A stretch of 64,000 nt of DNA, from positions 620,001 through 684,000 of the forward strand of contig NZ_JACYXZ010000002.1 of assembly GCF_014842875.1 (NCBI RefSeq). Direction: 5' to 3'. Source of the stretch: Nocardioides donggukensis. Its GTDB lineage: Bacteria > Actinomycetota > Actinomycetes > Propionibacteriales > Nocardioidaceae. The notes beneath the pieces were generated by a model. The model was given only the letters and a program-made list of their open reading frames with translations, was not told the origin of the DNA and did no database searches. The translations under genes were made by a program, and so were the position numbers. Of the stretch, positions 17,833-26,743 are shown piece after piece (positions within the stretch are counted from its first letter, which is position 1; each line of letters begins with the position of its first letter).

Positions 17833-18732
17833 ATGGACCACCACCGGATCGTCTCGCTGCTGCCCTCGACCACCGAGATCCTCTTCGCGATCGGCGCCGG
17901 TGACGCGGTCGTGGGCGTGACCTTCGAGTGCGACACCCCTGCCGAGGCGCGGACCCGGACGATCGTCTCCGGCACCACCCTCCCCGAGGGTCTCGACCCG
18001 GCGGGCATCGACGAGCACGTCGCGCGTGCGGTGCGCGAGGGCGCCGACCTCTACCACCTCGACCGCGGTGCCCTGAGCGGCCTGTCCGCCGACCTCGTGG
18101 TGACCCAGGACCTGTGCGCGGTCTGTGCGGTCGACGTCTCGGTGGTCGACGACGCGATGGCCCACCTCGGGGGCTCGGCCGAGGTGCTCACCGTCGACCC
18201 TCACACCCTCGACGAGGTCCTGGAATCGGTGGTCACCCTTGGCGCGGCCACGGGCACCGAGGAGCGGGCGGCGGCGCTGGTGGCCTCGCTCCGCGCGCGG
18301 CTGGACGCGGTGTCCCGTCGGGTGGCCGCCGCGGCACGGCCACGCACCCTGGTCCTGGAGTGGACCGACCCACCGTTCGCACCGGGCCACTGGGTCCCGG
18401 AGATGGTGGAGCACGCCGGAGGAACCTCGGCCCTGGGCGAGGCCGGACGGGCCTCCCGACGGACCACGTGGTCCGAGGTCGCGGAGGCGGCGCCGGAGGT
18501 GGTGGTGTGCGCGCCGTGCGGCTTCGACCTCCCCGCCTCAGCCCGCCTGGCCGAGGACGTCGTGGCCGCCGGCGTCCTGCCCGACGAGGTCCCCGTGTGG
18601 GCGGTGGACGCGAATGCGGCGTTCGCCCGGCCCGGCCCGCGGCTCGTCGACGGGGTCGAGACGCTGGCGGGCATCCTGCACCCCGGACCATGGGGTGCGC
18701 CGGAGCCCGGGTCCGCGGTGCGGGTCCGGTAG
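17833..18732 (+). CDS. BtuF-like periplasmic-binding-fold protein without signal peptide
   Basis: The 299-residue protein has the class III solute-binding fold seen in cobalamin/iron-siderophore binders: VSLLPSTTEILFAIGAG at the start, VVTQDLCAVCAVD, and a C-terminal domain with EWTDPPFAPGHWVPEM. There is no signal peptide or lipobox, so it would be cytoplasmic, as in a known actinobacterial subgroup. No permease or ATPase is adjacent. A GAGGCT box 7 nt before the ATG fits a weak leaderless promoter. Two conserved Cys (DLCAVC) are notable. Function uncertain; a corrinoid-binding role is inferred from the family only. Confidence 0.8.
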   Translation: MDHHRIVSLLPSTTEILFAIGAGDAVVGVTFECDTPAEARTRTIVSGTTLPEGLDPAGIDEHVARAVREGADLYHLDRGALSGLSADLVVTQDLCAVCAVDVSVVDDAMAHLGGSAEVLTVDPHTLDEVLESVVTLGAATGTEERAAALVASLRARLDAVSRRVAAAARPRTLVLEWTDPPFAPGHWVPEMVEHAGGTSALGEAGRASRRTTWSEVAEAAPEVVVCAPCGFDLPASARLAEDVVAAGVLPDEVPVWAVDANAAFARPGPRLVDGVETLAGILHPGPWGAPEPGSAVRVR

Positions 18733-18763
18733 GCCCTGGCGCCGCCGCGGTCAGGCTGCGCGA

Positions 18764-19072
18764 TCAGGCCGCGGAGGCCACCACGTCGCCGGAGCGGGAG
18801 CGGACCGTGATCGGGGTCGCCGCGAGCTCGAGCGCCTGCTCCTCCACCGCGATCGCATCGCTGACATCGCGCAGGACGTCGGCCAGCGAGACGTCGAGGG
18901 CGCTGCACAGCGAGGCCAGCAGCTCCGAGCTGGCCTCCTTCTGTCCGCGCTCGATCTCCGAGATGTAGCCCAGGCTCACGCGGGCGTCCGCAGAGACCTC
19001 GCGCAGGGTCAGGCCCCGGTGCATGCGCTGCGTGCGGAGCACCTCGCCGAGGAGGCGTCGGAAGAGCACCAT
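18764..19072 (-). CDS. clgR: XRE-family transcriptional regulator ClgR
   Basis: The 102-residue regulator has a Cro/C1-type helix-turn-helix (LTLREVSADARVSLGYISEI) followed by the family signature ERGQKEASSELLASLC and a short C-terminal tail. ClgR activates clp protease, lon and recovery genes after stress in actinobacteria. The tail ends SAA rather than a clear Leu-Ala-Ala, so ClpP turnover is uncertain. The ATG at 19072 has a good AGAAAGGA ribosome site and a TAGCGT box about 25 nt upstream, so it has a real leader. It lies downstream of pncC, the usual order. Confidence 0.9.
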   Translation of the reverse strand: MVLFRRLLGEVLRTQRMHRGLTLREVSADARVSLGYISEIERGQKEASSELLASLCSALDVSLADVLRDVSDAIAVEEQALELAATPITVRSRSGDVVASAA

Positions 19073-19136
19073 GGGCCTGTCCTTTCTGCGGTGACCTGCC
19101 CAACGCTACCGGGTCGCCGATTCTTCCCGCGCGCCG

Positions 19137-19661
19137 CTACGCCGTGGGCGCCATCTCCATCACCAGGTCGAGCGCCGCGAGGCAGGCGGCCCGACGCACC
19201 CGGGCCCGGTCGCCGGGCAGGTCGTGCCTGCGGACCGCCACCCCCGTGGGGCCGGCCGCGGCCACCCACACGGTGCCGGCCGGCACCCCGTCCTGCTCCC
19301 CCGGCCCGGCGACGCCGCTCGTGGCCAGGCCCCACTCCGCCCCCGTGCGGGCCGCGACCCCACGGGCCATCGCCGAGACGCACTCGCCCGAGACCACCCC
19401 GTGCCGGGCGATCACCTCCTCCGGAACCCCGAGCAGGGTCACCTTGAGCCGGGTCGCGTAGGCCACCACCCCGCCGACGTACACCTCCGAGGCGCCGGGC
19501 ACCGCCGTGAGCGTCGCCCCGAGCAGGCCGCCGGTGAGCGACTCGGCGGTGGCCAGGGTGCCGCCCCGCGCGGCCACGGCAGCCAGCACCGTCGCCGCGC
19601 GACCCTCCGGGGTACTGGGCTCGTCGAACTCGGCGGGCTCGTCGGGCTCGGCGGGGGTCAT
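19137..19661 (-). CDS. pncC: Nicotinamide-nucleotide amidohydrolase (CinA C-terminal domain type)
   Basis: The 174-residue protein consists only of the CinA C-terminal domain: TAESLTGGLLGATLT, VGGVVAYATRLKVTLLGV, HGVVSGECVSAMA and ATSGVAGPGEQDGVPAGTV. It deamidates NMN to NaMN in NAD recycling; in actinobacteria it sits between pgsA and clgR. The N-terminal 20 residues are Pro/Glu-rich. The ATG at 19661 has an AAGG 7 nt upstream, while the divergent GH15 start is only 18 bp away, so its promoter must lie inside the GH15 gene. Confidence 0.88.
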   Translation of the reverse strand: MTPAEPDEPAEFDEPSTPEGRAATVLAAVAARGGTLATAESLTGGLLGATLTAVPGASEVYVGGVVAYATRLKVTLLGVPEEVIARHGVVSGECVSAMARGVAARTGAEWGLATSGVAGPGEQDGVPAGTVWVAAAGPTGVAVRRHDLPGDRARVRRAACLAALDLVMEMAPTA

Positions 19662-19666
19662 GTGGA

Positions 19667-19672
19667 TACCTT
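19667..19672 (+). promoter_or_regulatory. -10 box of the GH15 gene, overlapping the pncC ribosome site
   Basis: TACCTT is followed by 7 nt and ATG 19680. On the other strand its last bases form the AAGG preceding pncC, so one hexamer serves both genes. Confidence 0.55.
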
Positions 19673-19679
19673 GGCATGC

Positions 19680-21491
19680 ATGACGACTCACGAGGCGAGG
19701 CAGCCCATCGAGGACTACGCCCTGCTCGGCGACCGGCACACCGCCGCGCTGGTGGGCAAGAACGGGTCGGTGGACTGGCTGTGCCTGCCGCGCTTCGACT
19801 CGGCCGCCTCGTTCGCCGCCCTGCTCGGGGACGACACGCACGGTCACTGGCAGATCTGCCCGGTCGAGGACTACACGGTCGAGCGCCGGTACCTCGGCCA
19901 CTCCGCCGTGCTGGAGACCGTCTTCAGCACCGACTCGGGCCGCCTGCGGCTGGTGGACTCGATGCCCAGCGGCGACGGCCGGTCGGACCTGGTGCGCCGG
20001 CTCGAGGGCCTCGACGGCACGGTCCGGGTCCGGCACGAGTGGATCGTCCGTCCCGACTACGGGGCCATCCGGCCGTGGGTGCACCGGCAACGGCTGCAGC
20101 GCGAGGGGGCGCCCGACGAGGAGGTCATCGTCGCCACGGCCGGGCCGGACAAGCTGGTGCTCCGCGGGCCGCGCCTCCCCCAGGCCGCCGACAGCCGGCA
20201 CTGCGACGAGTTCGACGTCTCCCGGGGGGATCGGCTGTCGTTCTCCACCACCTGGATCCCCTCCCACGCGAGCTTCCCGGACCCCCTGCTGCACGGGGAC
20301 CGGGAGGCCGAGGCCCAGGCCCGGGACGAGGAGTGGGCCGGCCGCTGCCGCACCGACCTCCCGCACCGCGAGCTGGTGATCCGCTCGCTGCTCACGCTCC
20401 GCCTGCTCACCCACGAGCTCACCGGCGGCATCGTGGCGGCCCCCACGACGTCCCTGCCCGAGTTCCTGGGCGGCGAGCGGAACTGGGACTACCGGTACTG
20501 CTGGCTGCGCGACGCCGCGCTCACCCTGGAGTCGCTGGTGGAGGCCGGCTACACCGCCGAGGCCGAGCTGTGGCGGGGCTGGCTGCTGCGCGCGGTGGCC
20601 GGGGACCCCGAGGACCTCCAGATCATGTACACCGTCGACGGCGCCCGGCGCCTCGACGAGCACACCCTCGACCACCTGCCCGGCTATGCCGGGTCCCGCC
20701 CGGTGCGGATCGGCAACGGTGCCGCCGGGCAGCGTCAGACCGACGTGCTGGGCGAGGTGATGATCGCCCTCGCCAAGGCCCGCGACGCCGGCCTCGAGTG
20801 CGACGACGACGCGCTCGCGCTGCAGCGGGCCCTGGTCGACGACCTCGCCCGGCACTGGCAGGAGCCCGACCACGGGATCTGGGAGATCCGTGGGCCGAAG
20901 CGGTCCTTCACCCACTCCCGGGTCATGGTCTGGGCCGCCTTCGACCGGGCGGTGGACGCCGCCGAGCGGCACGGACTGCAGGGTCCGGTCGAGGAGTGGC
21001 GCACGCTCCGCGACGAGGTCCGTGCCGAGGTCCTCGAGCGCGGCTTCGACCGGGAGCGCAACACCTTCACCCAGCACTACGACACCTCCGAGGTCGACGC
21101 CTCACTGCTGGTGCTGCCGCTGGTCGGCTTCCTCGACGGCGACGACCCACGGGTCCTCGGCACGATCGCCGCTGTCGAGGAGGACCTCATGCGCGACGGG
21201 CTGCTCCTGCGCTACCGCACCGAGTCCGGTGTGGACGGGCTCGCCGGCGACGAGCACCCGTTCCTTGCCTGCTCCTTCTGGCTGGTCTCCGCGTACGCCG
21301 CGGCGGGACGCCACGACGACGCCCGGGCCCTGTTCGACCGCCTGACCGGGCTCACCAACGACGTCGGCCTGCTCTCGGAGGAGTACGACCCTGCCAGCGG
21401 CTGCATGACCGGCAACTTCCCGCAGGCGTTCAGCCACCTGACGCTGGTGCAGGCCGCCTTCCGGCTGGCCGGCTCCGACCCGCAGGACTGA
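19680..21491 (+). CDS. Glycoside hydrolase family 15 (glucoamylase/trehalase-like)
   Basis: The 603-residue cytoplasmic protein begins with the family's IEDYALLGDRHTAALVG and NGSVDWLCLPRFDS. An N-terminal beta-sandwich comes first, then the (alpha/alpha)6 barrel with ERNWDYRYCWLRDAAL, GEVMIALAKARD and GIWEIRGP. Actinobacterial members include trehalases and glucan glucosidases that cannot be told apart by eye. It is leaderless from ATG 19680, divergent from pncC by 18 bp, and ends against a strong hairpin facing the secreted nuclease. It interrupts the usual pncC-pgsA adjacency. Confidence 0.88.
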   Translation: MTTHEARQPIEDYALLGDRHTAALVGKNGSVDWLCLPRFDSAASFAALLGDDTHGHWQICPVEDYTVERRYLGHSAVLETVFSTDSGRLRLVDSMPSGDGRSDLVRRLEGLDGTVRVRHEWIVRPDYGAIRPWVHRQRLQREGAPDEEVIVATAGPDKLVLRGPRLPQAADSRHCDEFDVSRGDRLSFSTTWIPSHASFPDPLLHGDREAEAQARDEEWAGRCRTDLPHRELVIRSLLTLRLLTHELTGGIVAAPTTSLPEFLGGERNWDYRYCWLRDAALTLESLVEAGYTAEAELWRGWLLRAVAGDPEDLQIMYTVDGARRLDEHTLDHLPGYAGSRPVRIGNGAAGQRQTDVLGEVMIALAKARDAGLECDDDALALQRALVDDLARHWQEPDHGIWEIRGPKRSFTHSRVMVWAAFDRAVDAAERHGLQGPVEEWRTLRDEVRAEVLERGFDRERNTFTQHYDTSEVDASLLVLPLVGFLDGDDPRVLGTIAAVEEDLMRDGLLLRYRTESGVDGLAGDEHPFLACSFWLVSAYAAAGRHDDARALFDRLTGLTNDVGLLSEEYDPASGCMTGNFPQAFSHLTLVQAAFRLAGSDPQD

Positions 21492-21500
21492 GCCGCCACC

Positions 21501-21549
21501 ACCCGAGATGCGCCGTCGGCGCCTCCACCCGAAATGCGCCGTCGGCGCC
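21501..21549. repeat. Two direct copies of a 23-bp unit
   Basis: Copies at 21501-21523 and 21527-21549 differ by one base (ACCCGARATG then CGCCGTCGGCGCC). The second copy supplies the left arm of the downstream hairpin, so the terminator appears to have been partly duplicated. Confidence 0.85.
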
Positions 21550-21580
21550 CGGGGCGAGACTGCCCCGGACGCCGACGGCG
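21537..21580. terminator. Long bidirectional hairpin between GH15 and the secreted nuclease
   Basis: Two 19-nt arms (21537-21555 and 21562-21580) pair with a single mismatch around a 6-nt loop GAGACT. It sits between convergent genes and is the strongest intrinsic-terminator-like structure here, though it lacks a U-run, as is usual in actinobacteria. Confidence 0.8.
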
Positions 21581-21595
21581 ATGTGCTCCCTGTGA

Positions 21596-24500
21596 TCAGC
21601 GTCGACGGACGACGCGGATCACCTCCTCCACGGTGCGCGGCTCGAGCAGGTCGTCACCGGAGTAGCTGACGGTGATCGTCTTCCTGCCCTTCGACCCGAA
21701 CTTCGGCAGGCGCATGCTGGCCCGGCCGTCGTCCAGGGTCCGGCTGCCCAGCACGGTGCTGCCCTTGCTGAACACGATCTCGCCGGTGCCGGTGATGCCG
21801 TCGGCCAGGACCTGCACGTTGAGGCGGACCCGCTCCTTGCGGACCTCGATCCGCTTGTCCTTGTGCTTGACCTTGACCTTCGGACGCGCCTTCTGGACGG
21901 TCACGGTGGTGCTGCCGCTGGACGGCTCCGTGTAGAGGTCACCGATGTACTCGACGGTGATCTCCTTCTCGCCGACCGTGTCGAACGGACCGACCTCGAG
22001 CGTCGCGGAGCCCTCCGACAGCGGGGCCGCCGTGGCGAACTCACCATCGACGTACGCCGCCACGAAGCCGGCCGGGGTGCCCCCGGTCGAGGTCACGGTG
22101 ACGTCCAGGGACGAGGTCCCCTTCTTCACCTTGAGCACGTCCGGGGTCGCGGTGACCGAGACCTCGGACGCCGCGCGCCGGACCCGGACCTGGACCGGGA
22201 CCTGCACGGTGGTGCCGGTCGTGGGACCGGTCACCGTGAGCACCGTGGTGCCCACCGGCGTGCCCTCGGGCAGCCGGACGGAGACCTCGGCGGTGCCGTA
22301 CTCGTCGCTGATCGTCGCGCCCCGGCTGTTGTCCACCGGGAAGGTTCCGAGCAGCTCGCCGTCGAGGGACACCTCGACCTCGTTGTCCTGCAGGTCACCG
22401 GCACCGGTCATCGCCAGCGACGAGAGCGAGAAGTCCACGTTCTCGCCGTCGATGTAGAACGGCTCTGTGCGGACCCCGACGACACGCTGGGCGTAGTCGA
22501 CCGGCAGCGGGCTGTCGCTCGCGAACTCGTCCATGAAGTCGACCATGGCGCTCAGGTCGATCTTGCCGGTGTCCTGCTTGCCGGTGATGTCGGCGAAGGT
22601 GCCGAAGTTGTCGCCACCGGCGGCCAGGAAGGAGTTGACCGTCACCGAGTGCACGTCCGAGTCACGGACGATCCGGCCGTCGAGGCGCATCTGGGTGATG
22701 CGCGAGCCGGCGTCCGCGGTCGGGTCGTAGGTGTAGGTGAACCCCTCGGACGTGCCGAGCCGCAGGAAGGGCCGCGACGCGCCTGCCGGCTGCCACTGCT
22801 CCTCCAGCACGCTGCGGATCTGCGCACCCGTCATGTCCATGTTGACCAGCGTGTTCGCGAACGGCTGGACGTTGGCGGCCTGCTTGAAGGTCACCGTGCG
22901 CGGGTAGGCACCGTCACCGGAGCCGACCATGTTGGCCCGCAGACCACCCGGGTTCATGAAGGCGATCTCCGCGGAGCCCGCCTCCGGGGTGTCGGTGGCC
23001 CAGCGCTGTGCCTCGGCGACCAGGTTGCCGATCGTCGACTCACCGCCCCGGTTCTCGGCACCGCTCGCCAGCCGGGCCCGGTTGAACGGCCCCGCGATGT
23101 CCCCGAGCGGCTCCGCACCCAGCACGTCGGCCTCGGCCACGGCCGCGGTGACGATGTCCCGGGTGGCCGAGTCGGCCGGGTAGTTCGGCGAGGAGTTGCC
23201 CTCCTTGAGGTCCAGGATGTTCTGCTCGAGACCGGTCACCTCACCGGTGCCCGGGTCGACCGAGAACAGCAGCTGGTTCAGGTTGGCGCCGTACTGGCCG
23301 GCCGAGACCACCGGTCGGGTGGTCACGGCGCGGCCCTCGGTCTCCCAGCCGGGCACGGGCACGGCGTGGTTGTACGCGAGGTGCGTGTGGCCGGAGATGA
23401 TCGCGTCGACCTCGTCGTTGACGCCGGTGACGATCTCACCGAAGTCGGACGCCGGGTCCACCGCGTCGGCGTACGCCGTGGTGGCCGCACCCTCGTGCAC
23501 GAGCAGGACGACGATGTCGACGCCCTCGCTCTTCAGGCGGTCGGCCTCACGGTTGGTCGCCTCGACGATGTCCTCGATGACCACGCCCTCGATGCCGGCC
23601 GGGGAGACCAGCTCGTCGAGGTGCTCGGTGACCGCGCCGACGAAGCCGACCTGCACGTCACCGAAGTCACGGACCCAGGTGGGCTCGAGCAGCTCGGACT
23701 CGGGGGCACCGGGCTTGTGCACGTTGGCACCGATGTACTCCCACTCGGCGCCACCGAACTTGTTGGTGTCGGCGTCGTAGGGCGCCATGACCCGGTTCAG
23801 CAGGTCGTCGTAGCCCTGGTCGAACTCGTGGTTGCCCACGGCCGAGACCTCGAGGCCCGCCTCGTTGAGGGCGTCGATGGTGGGCTTGTCCTTGGCGATG
23901 AACGACGCGAACGTCGAGGCACCGATCAGGTCGCCCGCGGCGGAGAACACCGTGTCCGGGTTCTCCTGACGCAGCTGCTTCACCGCACCGGCGAGCACCG
24001 CGGCACCGGCCTCCTCGCCGAACGCGTTGTTCTCGATGCGCCCGTGGAAGTCGTTGATGCCGAGGATCTGGACCTCGTCCGTGGGGGCCTCGACCGAGAG
24101 GCCGACGACCTCCGGGTCGTGGTCGGAGGCCGCGAACTGGTTCGGCTCGTAGAAGTCCGTGGCGTTGTAGTTGTGCCGGCTGTACTGGAAGGCCACCGAC
24201 TCCGGGGAGTTGATGTTCCAGATGTCGGCCCCGGTGACCATCGCCTCGGCCGCCTCGTTGGCGAGCACGTGGTCCAGGGACCCGGCAAGACCGCTGAAGC
24301 TGTAGGTCACCTCACCGGGGGTGTCCGACTCGATCTTGGTGTAGCCGTCGGCGTACAGCTCCTGGAGCGGGTCCTCCATCGTGTAGGAGTTGAAGTCGCC
24401 GGTGAGGAAGACCGCCTCGATGCCGCGCTCGGTGGCGAACTCGTCCGCGAAGGTGCTGAGCCCCTGCGCCTGGGCGATCCGGTCCGGGTTGGCGTTGCCC

Positions 24501-26605
24501 TGGCCGGTGCCGTCGTTGACGCCCGAGCCCTTGGACTTGAAGTGGTTGACGATGACGCCGAACGCGTCCTCGTCGGACGCACCGGCGGCCTTGAACGCCT
24601 GGGCCAACGGCTCCCGGGCGTTGCTGAAGTCGGCGTTGCCGACGAGCACCTTCGAGGCACCCACCAGGTCGACCGTCGCCGGCTTGAAGATGAACGCCGT
24701 GCGGATCACGTCCTGCTCGGCGAGCTCCGGGAGGTCCTCGGCCGCGGGCGAGGGAGCGTAGTCCCAGGTCCCCTCGCCGGCCTCGGCGTTGAGTGCGTCG
24801 ACCAGGGCCGAGAGCGCGTCGTCGCGGTCGGTCTCGCCGAGCAGCTTGACGGAGTTCTCGATCTCCTCGAGCGAGACGATGTCGGCACCCAGCAGGTTGA
24901 TCGCGGTGACGATCTTGGCCTGCTGACGCTCGAAGTCCTCGGCCTCGGCCGCGCCACGCGGGCCGTTCGGGTTGCAGCTGTTGACGCCGACCGGGTCACC
25001 GGTGCGGTCGCTGAAGTAGGTGCACGAGCCACCCGCCGCGACGAAGTCCGTGCCCGTGGTGTTGAAGTAGTTCAGCACGTTGAACGTCGCGAGCTTCAGG
25101 TTGCCGCCGACCTCGGCCGGGGCCTGGTTCTGCGTGCGGGTGTTCTCGAACGTCGCCACGGCGGAGCCGTCACCGGTCACCTGCTGCTGGGGCTGGAACC
25201 GCCACGACCCGAAGCCGTAGGACAGGACCACCGGCGCGTTCAGCGTCGCCTGGGCGCCGACCCGGATCGGGTTCGCCTTGGAGAGCCACGGCAGCGGGGT
25301 GTTCCGGTCACTGCCGGTGAGGTAGTTGGTGGTCGAGCCGTCGTCGAGGATCACACCGCGGGCGAGGTTGTCGGCCACCACGGCGTTGATCGCCGCGGTG
25401 TCCTGAGCGTCCGCGACGTCGGTCGGCTGGCGCAGCGGGGTGTTCCCGGTGGCCAGTCCGACCTCGGCGAAGGAGTTGGTGTTGAAGGTGTTCGTCACCG
25501 TGAAGTCGTCGGTGGGGGCGAGCAGCTCGCCCTCGTGCGCCTCGCGGTCGGCCTCGGTCGTCGGGTAGGCCGCGGCGAGCGGCGTGACCGGGTCGAAGGG
25601 GCCCTCGACGGGCACCACGTCGCCGGCGGCGTCCGCGGTGATCTGGGTGACGGTGTTGAACTCGCTGACGGGCCCGGTGACCTCGACGAAGTCGCCGATG
25701 CTCAGCGTGCTCTCGTCGACACCGGGGCCGTAGACGAAGATGCCGTCAGAGGCACCCGGGGTGGCGTCGTCCGCCCCGCCGGTGCCCTCGGTCTGGATCG
25801 TGAAGCCGTTGAGGCCGCCGGTCGGGTAGGTCGCGGTGACCACGCCCTCGGTGACGACGGTCGCGTCCACGTACGGCGACACCGTGGCGTCGGTGCCCTG
25901 GATCTCGGCGATGCTGCCCACGAAGTCCTCCGGCGGAGGCGGCGCGCAGTCGCAGTTCTGGGGCGTCGGCGGGTTCGTGACGGTGAAGTCGGCCGAGTTC
26001 ACGTCGGTGTCGGCACCGTTGGCGGCGCGGCTCACGGACGACGGGTTCGTGGTGGCCGCGGCGCGGGTCCCCTCGAAGCTGGTGGTGCTCGAGCCCCACC
26101 CGACGAAGTCGATCACGTCACTGGAGAACGTGCTGCCCGCGGCGCCGGGCGGCGTGTTGGGGTCGATCGCACCCGGGACCGCGGCGAGGTACACCTGACC
26201 GCCCGTGCCCGACAGGTTGATGCTCGACGTGGCGTCCGGGGTGGGCAGTGCCGTGGAGGGCGTGGCGCCCGCTGCTCCGGAGACCAGGTACGACTTGCCG
26301 GCCGGCAGGTCGACGGAGGGCAGCGCGAAGATGTTGTTCGACGCACCCGTGCCACCGGCAGAGCGGTACTGGATGCTCTTCCCGCCCAGGGAGATCGCAC
26401 CCCCGGTCGGGTTGAAGATCTCGACGAAGTCGTTGGTGAAGCTCGAGCCGGAGTTGCCACCCCCGCCGTAGACCTCGCTGATGACCAGGCCGGTGCCGGC
26501 GGGGTTGGCCGACGCCGGGGCGGCCAGCGCCAACGGGGTCGCGATCAACCCCAACGATGTGACGGCGATGAGCGCACGCGAGCGCGGTCGCACAGAGCGA
26601 TACAT
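21596..26605 (-). CDS. Secreted multidomain nuclease/5'-nucleotidase (LTD + ExeM/NucH + UshA-like + Ig-like)
   Basis: The 1669-residue protein has a Sec signal peptide (about 1-33, ending ANPAG) and a lamin-tail-like domain (about 38-190; ISEVYGGGGNSG, FVEIFNPTG). An OB-fold region follows (about 225-480), then an endonuclease/exonuclease/phosphatase domain (about 505-835; LATFNVLNYF, TGDFNSY, SDHDPE). A metallophosphatase comes next (about 845-1120; NDFHGR, GNHEFD, SGHTH), then a 5'-nucleotidase C-terminal domain (about 1180-1350; FLAAGGDNF) and Ig-like repeats to the end. It would degrade extracellular DNA to nucleotides and then to nucleosides plus phosphate. No LPXTG or C-terminal helix is seen, so it is probably released or wall-associated. 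ATG 26605 has GGGAG upstream. It interrupts the conserved pgsA-pncC pair. Confidence 0.9.
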   Translation of the reverse strand: MYRSVRPRSRALIAVTSLGLIATPLALAAPASANPAGTGLVISEVYGGGGNSGSSFTNDFVEIFNPTGGAISLGGKSIQYRSAGGTGASNNIFALPSVDLPAGKSYLVSGAAGATPSTALPTPDATSSINLSGTGGQVYLAAVPGAIDPNTPPGAAGSTFSSDVIDFVGWGSSTTSFEGTRAAATTNPSSVSRAANGADTDVNSADFTVTNPPTPQNCDCAPPPPEDFVGSIAEIQGTDATVSPYVDATVVTEGVVTATYPTGGLNGFTIQTEGTGGADDATPGASDGIFVYGPGVDESTLSIGDFVEVTGPVSEFNTVTQITADAAGDVVPVEGPFDPVTPLAAAYPTTEADREAHEGELLAPTDDFTVTNTFNTNSFAEVGLATGNTPLRQPTDVADAQDTAAINAVVADNLARGVILDDGSTTNYLTGSDRNTPLPWLSKANPIRVGAQATLNAPVVLSYGFGSWRFQPQQQVTGDGSAVATFENTRTQNQAPAEVGGNLKLATFNVLNYFNTTGTDFVAAGGSCTYFSDRTGDPVGVNSCNPNGPRGAAEAEDFERQQAKIVTAINLLGADIVSLEEIENSVKLLGETDRDDALSALVDALNAEAGEGTWDYAPSPAAEDLPELAEQDVIRTAFIFKPATVDLVGASKVLVGNADFSNAREPLAQAFKAAGASDEDAFGVIVNHFKSKGSGVNDGTGQGNANPDRIAQAQGLSTFADEFATERGIEAVFLTGDFNSYTMEDPLQELYADGYTKIESDTPGEVTYSFSGLAGSLDHVLANEAAEAMVTGADIWNINSPESVAFQYSRHNYNATDFYEPNQFAASDHDPEVVGLSVEAPTDEVQILGINDFHGRIENNAFGEEAGAAVLAGAVKQLRQENPDTVFSAAGDLIGASTFASFIAKDKPTIDALNEAGLEVSAVGNHEFDQGYDDLLNRVMAPYDADTNKFGGAEWEYIGANVHKPGAPESELLEPTWVRDFGDVQVGFVGAVTEHLDELVSPAGIEGVVIEDIVEATNREADRLKSEGVDIVVLLVHEGAATTAYADAVDPASDFGEIVTGVNDEVDAIISGHTHLAYNHAVPVPGWETEGRAVTTRPVVSAGQYGANLNQLLFSVDPGTGEVTGLEQNILDLKEGNSSPNYPADSATRDIVTAAVAEADVLGAEPLGDIAGPFNRARLASGAENRGGESTIGNLVAEAQRWATDTPEAGSAEIAFMNPGGLRANMVGSGDGAYPRTVTFKQAANVQPFANTLVNMDMTGAQIRSVLEEQWQPAGASRPFLRLGTSEGFTYTYDPTADAGSRITQMRLDGRIVRDSDVHSVTVNSFLAAGGDNFGTFADITGKQDTGKIDLSAMVDFMDEFASDSPLPVDYAQRVVGVRTEPFYIDGENVDFSLSSLAMTGAGDLQDNEVEVSLDGELLGTFPVDNSRGATISDEYGTAEVSVRLPEGTPVGTTVLTVTGPTTGTTVQVPVQVRVRRAASEVSVTATPDVLKVKKGTSSLDVTVTSTGGTPAGFVAAYVDGEFATAAPLSEGSATLEVGPFDTVGEKEITVEYIGDLYTEPSSGSTTVTVQKARPKVKVKHKDKRIEVRKERVRLNVQVLADGITGTGEIVFSKGSTVLGSRTLDDGRASMRLPKFGSKGRKTITVSYSGDDLLEPRTVEEVIRVVRRR

Positions 26606-26743
26606 GGGTCTCCCAGAGTGAGCACGGTTCGCGCGACCAGGGGATGCCGGCGGGATCGTCGGTGGTCGGCTGGCACATCCTGCAACACCGGGAGGCGAAT
26701 GAACAGGCTTTCCGGGGGGTGACCCGAACAATTTCCTCTGTTG
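26606..26743. other. Intergenic region upstream of the secreted nuclease
   Basis: This 138-bp gap is visibly richer in A/T (26724-26752 region) than its surroundings and must hold the nuclease promoter and 5' leader. A single GTTCATTCGCC on the minus strand resembles one half of a Streptomyces-type PHO box, but the required second direct repeat is absent. No clear pgsA terminator is visible. Confidence 0.4.

Noticed and set aside
18737-18778. CCGCGG-flanked hairpin between the BtuF-like gene and clgR
   Set aside because: The stem is only 6 bp with an 18-nt or longer loop, which is expected by chance at this GC content.
21863-26722. Very long open frame on the plus strand opposite the secreted nuclease
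   Set aside because: It is a mirror of a high-GC gene: Arg/Gly/Val/Asp-rich, no domain, no ribosome site, while the minus-strand reading has a signal peptide and five recognisable domains.
26660-26743. PHO box upstream of the secreted nuclease
   Set aside because: Only one GTTCA-type 11-mer is present on the minus strand. The adjacent 11-mers do not match, and a functional box needs at least two direct units.
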